Source: Chromatiaceae bacterium (GTDB lineage Bacteria > Pseudomonadota > Gammaproteobacteria > Chromatiales > Chromatiaceae). Taken from it: DNA of 64,000 nt. Of this stretch, positions 61,995 to 64,000 are shown one piece after another. The stretch lies in contig JACKMX010000004.1 of NCBI GenBank assembly GCA_024235175.1, positions 62,001 through 126,000 of the forward strand, written 5' to 3'. Below the pieces are notes generated by a model. The model was not told the origin of the DNA. It saw nothing but the letters and a program-made list of their open reading frames with translations, and did no database searches. The position numbers were made by a program, and so were the translations under genes. The first letter of the stretch is position 1; every line of letters begins with the position of its first letter.

Positions 61995-62387
61995 TCAACT
62001 CGCTTTGCGGACACCATGTAGCATCACCATCAGCTCCGCCTCGCTACGGCTCAATCCCAGCCTCTCCACCAGGCTGGCGGCCGTCGCACCCTTGTGGATC
62101 ATCTGAATAGCTTCGCCGTAGGGTCGTTCTTCCTGGTTCTGATGCTGAATTTCCAGCGACTCCTGGCGCAACTCCAGTCCACGGCTCTGATGCTCCAATA
62201 TGGATATACGCCGATCGACTCCGACTGCACCGGAACATAACGCATTCAGGTCGCAGCTAACCGATTCAAGCCGTGCCTTGAGTGCCTCCACCTCAAGCCG
62301 CGCTCTCTTTACCTTCAGAAAAAGTCCAAGCAGGAGAGCAAGCATTGACAGGCCGGTAATTGAGACCACAATCAATATTGTTGACAT
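61995..62387 (-). CDS. DUF2802-family protein of the chemotaxis locus
   Basis: 130 residues: one N-terminal membrane helix (~5-24, LIVVSITGLSMLALLLGLFL), a coiled coil (~28-90) and a C-terminal HTH-like GATAASLVERLGLSRSEAELM. In pseudomonads the DUF2802 gene PA1465 follows the two cheW genes in the flagellar/chemotaxis cluster; the same order is found here. Function unknown. Confidence 0.88.
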   Translation of the reverse strand: MSTILIVVSITGLSMLALLLGLFLKVKRARLEVEALKARLESVSCDLNALCSGAVGVDRRISILEHQSRGLELRQESLEIQHQNQEERPYGEAIQMIHKGATAASLVERLGLSRSEAELMVMLHGVRKAS

Positions 62388-62400
62388 ATTCGTTCACTCT

Positions 62401-62571
62401 TCAGACATATGCATCGATGCCGGGATTATCGCCTTCCGGCTCGTACGGCTCTCTCCGCCTCTCCCGCCCATCTTTCTTCTGAAGATCCGGCGGATTACGC
62501 TTTTTTTGATGCGGCTCCCGCCGCGCCGGCCAGACCGGCTTGACCGGTGCCGGTTGATTTATCTCTGCCAT
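62401..62571 (-). CDS. Small proline- and charge-rich protein between cheW and DUF2802 genes
   Basis: 56 residues from ATG at 62571 (MAEINQPAPVKPVWPARRE); an in-frame ATG six codons earlier is also possible. Highly polar, Pro/Arg-rich and ending GDNPGIDAYV. Short proteins of this look are seen in the same slot of gammaproteobacterial chemotaxis clusters. No domain; probably disordered. Confidence 0.6.
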   Translation of the reverse strand: MAEINQPAPVKPVWPARREPHQKKRNPPDLQKKDGRERRREPYEPEGDNPGIDAYV

Positions 62572-62589
62572 GGTAACCTCCGTTGTCAC

Positions 62590-62718
62590 TACTCATACCC
62601 TATGGGTTATAAGAAGGGTACGTCGGAGCACAATGCGAAAACTGGCTGTAAGGGCTGAGGGCCAAGGGCCTGGGAAAAACCGATCGCAGCCCTCTTGATC
62701 CTTGGCCCTCATTTGAAG
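62590..62718. repeat. Dispersed intergenic repeat, copy 2
   Basis: It starts ACTCATACCCTATGGGTTATAA, then an unlike stretch, then AGGGCTGAGGGCCAAGGGCC facing CCTTGGCCCTCATTTGAA. It matches copy 1 (55569-55706) in order of parts and ends, with the centres differing. Confidence 0.65.
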
Positions 62719-62752
62719 CAGACTGCTCTCTGCGTGTCATTGCTGACCGACG

Positions 62753-63235
62753 TCAAATCATGTTTACCTCGTTCCATTCATCTTCAGACAACAGTCTGTT
62801 CAGATCCACCACGATCAACAACTCCTTGTCACGCGTCGCCACACCCTGAATGTAACGGGAGTTCTCCTCGTTGCCGACATTTGGCGCCGAGTCGATTTCA
62901 GAAGCGCGCAGGTCGACCACTTCCGCCACACTGTCGACCAGCATACCTATAACCTGTTTATCGGATTCAATGATGACAACCCGGGTGGAGTCATCCATCT
63001 CACCGGGTGGCAATCCGAACCTGCCGCGTGTATCCATCACGGTTACCACGTTGCCGCGCAGATTGATGATTCCAAGCACGTAAGGAGGCGCGCCGGGTAC
63101 CGGTGCAATCTCGGTGACACGCAGCACCTCCTGTACCTGCATTACATTGATGCCGTAGGTCTCATCCTTCAAGCGAAAGGTCACCAACTGGATCACCGGA
63201 TCACTTGCCATACCCTCTGCAGCTGCTGCTGTCAT
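62753..63235 (-). CDS. cheW: Chemotaxis coupling protein CheW
   Basis: 160 residues, CheW fold. Key parts: VTFRLKDETYGINVMQVQEV near the start, GAPPYVLGIINLRGNVVTVM (conserved NLRG), and VDSVAEVVDLRASEID. It links receptors to CheA. Minus strand, downstream of the second CheW-like gene, as in the PA1464 position. Confidence 0.95.
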   Translation of the reverse strand: MTAAAAEGMASDPVIQLVTFRLKDETYGINVMQVQEVLRVTEIAPVPGAPPYVLGIINLRGNVVTVMDTRGRFGLPPGEMDDSTRVVIIESDKQVIGMLVDSVAEVVDLRASEIDSAPNVGNEENSRYIQGVATRDKELLIVVDLNRLLSEDEWNEVNMI

Positions 63236-63304
63236 ATCTCCACCTCTTTTGGACTTTGGATCGTTACCGTCAAATTTCAGACACCACTGGGGTCATATTT
63301 ATAC

Positions 63305-63970
63305 TCAAGCATTATTCGTGCCTATTGCTGCCAGAAGTGCATCGATATTCAGCAATACAGAGAGCGATTCAACAACTATTCCGTGGGACCAGGGCCGAAT
63401 CTGCCGGTTCCTGCTCCAGCGCACCTCCTCTGCCCGCAACAATCTGGGACGCTGAATGCTGTCACAGACAACTCCCCAGCGCGCACCTCCTATCAACAAC
63501 AGATAACCCGGCGGCGGCGAATCGGTCATTTGTCGCTCAGGCATAATCAATCTGGAGAGATTGACCAGACTTACTTTTTTCCGCTCATGCAGAAACAGGC
63601 CAATCTGCCACCGGGGCTGGCCGGGAATCGGTGTCGACTCCCCATTCCAGCGGGCAATGGTGTCGAGCCGGTCCAGCGGCACCGCGAGATTGACTCCATG
63701 TACACGAATCATCAGAACTTGAAATGGATTCACTGCCCAGTCGGGTATCCCGGATAAGGCCGTGGTAGCCGGCGTACTCTCTTGCTCTATGATTTGATCA
63801 GCAGCATATTTCCCGGAAGTGTGAGTTCTGCATTCTTCAGGTGTATGGGCAGAGGTTGTGGGTTCTGCAGGGCAAATTCTCTCTGCCACATTCTGATCCA
63901 AGGGCTTTCCGTCAACGGGTTCGCCCATAAGATCGGCCAGATATTCACAAATAACACTTTTTGGCTGCAT
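63305..63970 (-). CDS. CheW-like protein with long N-terminal extension
   Basis: 221 residues. The first ~85 are low-complexity and polar, and the CheW-like domain follows (LMIRVHGVNLAVPLDRLDTI, then IGLFLHERKKVSLVNLSRLI, and VVCDSIQRPRLLRAEEVRWS). The conserved NLRG is missing (LVNLSR instead), as in PA1463-type proteins that form part of polar chemosensory arrays. It precedes cheW in the same direction. Confidence 0.85.
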   Translation of the reverse strand: MQPKSVICEYLADLMGEPVDGKPLDQNVAERICPAEPTTSAHTPEECRTHTSGKYAADQIIEQESTPATTALSGIPDWAVNPFQVLMIRVHGVNLAVPLDRLDTIARWNGESTPIPGQPRWQIGLFLHERKKVSLVNLSRLIMPERQMTDSPPPGYLLLIGGARWGVVCDSIQRPRLLRAEEVRWSRNRQIRPWSHGIVVESLSVLLNIDALLAAIGTNNA

Positions 63971-63979
63971 GCCGGATAA

Positions 63980-64000
63980 TCACCCTGCGGCTGCCCCATT
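63980..64000 (-). CDS. 3' end of upstream gene, probably parA-like (partial)
   Basis: Only the last six codons and TGA are visible (NGAAAG then stop). Gene order in related chemotaxis clusters (motC, motD, parA-like, CheW-like, cheW) suggests the polar-placement ParA. The identification is by context alone. Confidence 0.3.
   Translation of the reverse strand, partial: NGAAAG

Overview
The window joins two kinds of DNA. From the left edge to about position 41981 it is an integrative conjugative element (ICE). From 42183 to the right edge it is gammaproteobacterial chromosome. Phosphoribulokinase, a PA1463/1464/1465-like chemotaxis gene order (ParA end, CheW-like, CheW, DUF2802), MobB and the general GC-rich codon use suggest a motile, CO2-fixing gammaproteobacterium, perhaps a sulfur oxidiser of the Chromatiales or symbiont type. 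The lineage is an inference; no rRNA is present.

ICE layout, right to left. The element abuts the 3' end of a tRNA-Arg(ACG) gene (41982-42058). Next come a tyrosine integrase and an excisionase-like HTH gene, then a divergent S24 (LexA/CI-like) repressor and a Cro/YdaS-like HTH gene, which look like the lysogeny-style switch of the element. The HTH gene leads a leftward replication and partition block: ParB-like TIGR03764, DUF2857, STY4528-like, TIGR03761, a small StbB/ParR-like protein, ParM/StbA actin, DUF3577 (STY4534), RadC-like JAMM protein and DUF6573. An accessory stretch follows, with a NYN protein, DUF998, DinB and a second integrase of another family. The rest is a nearly complete leftward MPF-G (tfc/PFL_47xx-type) type IV secretion operon: PilL, TIGR03759, lytic transglycosylase, TIGR03765, TraD, TIGR03747, then RAQPRD, TIGR03758, 03745, 03750, 03746, 03749, 03752, 03751, the TraC-type ATPase 03744, 03757, 03756, 03755 and TraG. 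Relaxase, ParA and the other element end are not in the window.

The main cargo splits that operon between TIGR03747 and RAQPRD. It is a more AT-rich cassette at about 15.4-20.2 kb holding a CBASS anti-phage system of the short type II (E2-only) kind. Its rightward operon is DUF2188, CapV patatin phospholipase, CD-NTase and an E2-like protein with a C-terminal Cys/His cluster. Divergent from it is an ImmA/IrrE metallopeptidase plus XRE repressor pair that matches the CapP/CapH logic of CBASS control. The CD-NTase ends in glycine, as expected for a protein handled by the E2 cysteine. The DUF2188 lead gene and the Cys/His tail of the E2 are the least explained parts. An alpha/beta hydrolase also interrupts the secretion operon at 7.0-7.9 kb.

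The chromosome holds a glycerol uptake and use locus (glpV, glpR, glpS, glpT, glpP, glpQ, glpU, glpD leftward; glpK and a hybrid histidine kinase rightward). Beyond it are VanZ, a nucleoside phosphorylase-like protein, an SDR, mobB, prk, a DUF4197 protein, an alpha-carbonic-anhydrase homologue that has lost all three zinc histidines, and chemotaxis genes. Several palindromic or MITE-like repeats lie between chromosomal genes.
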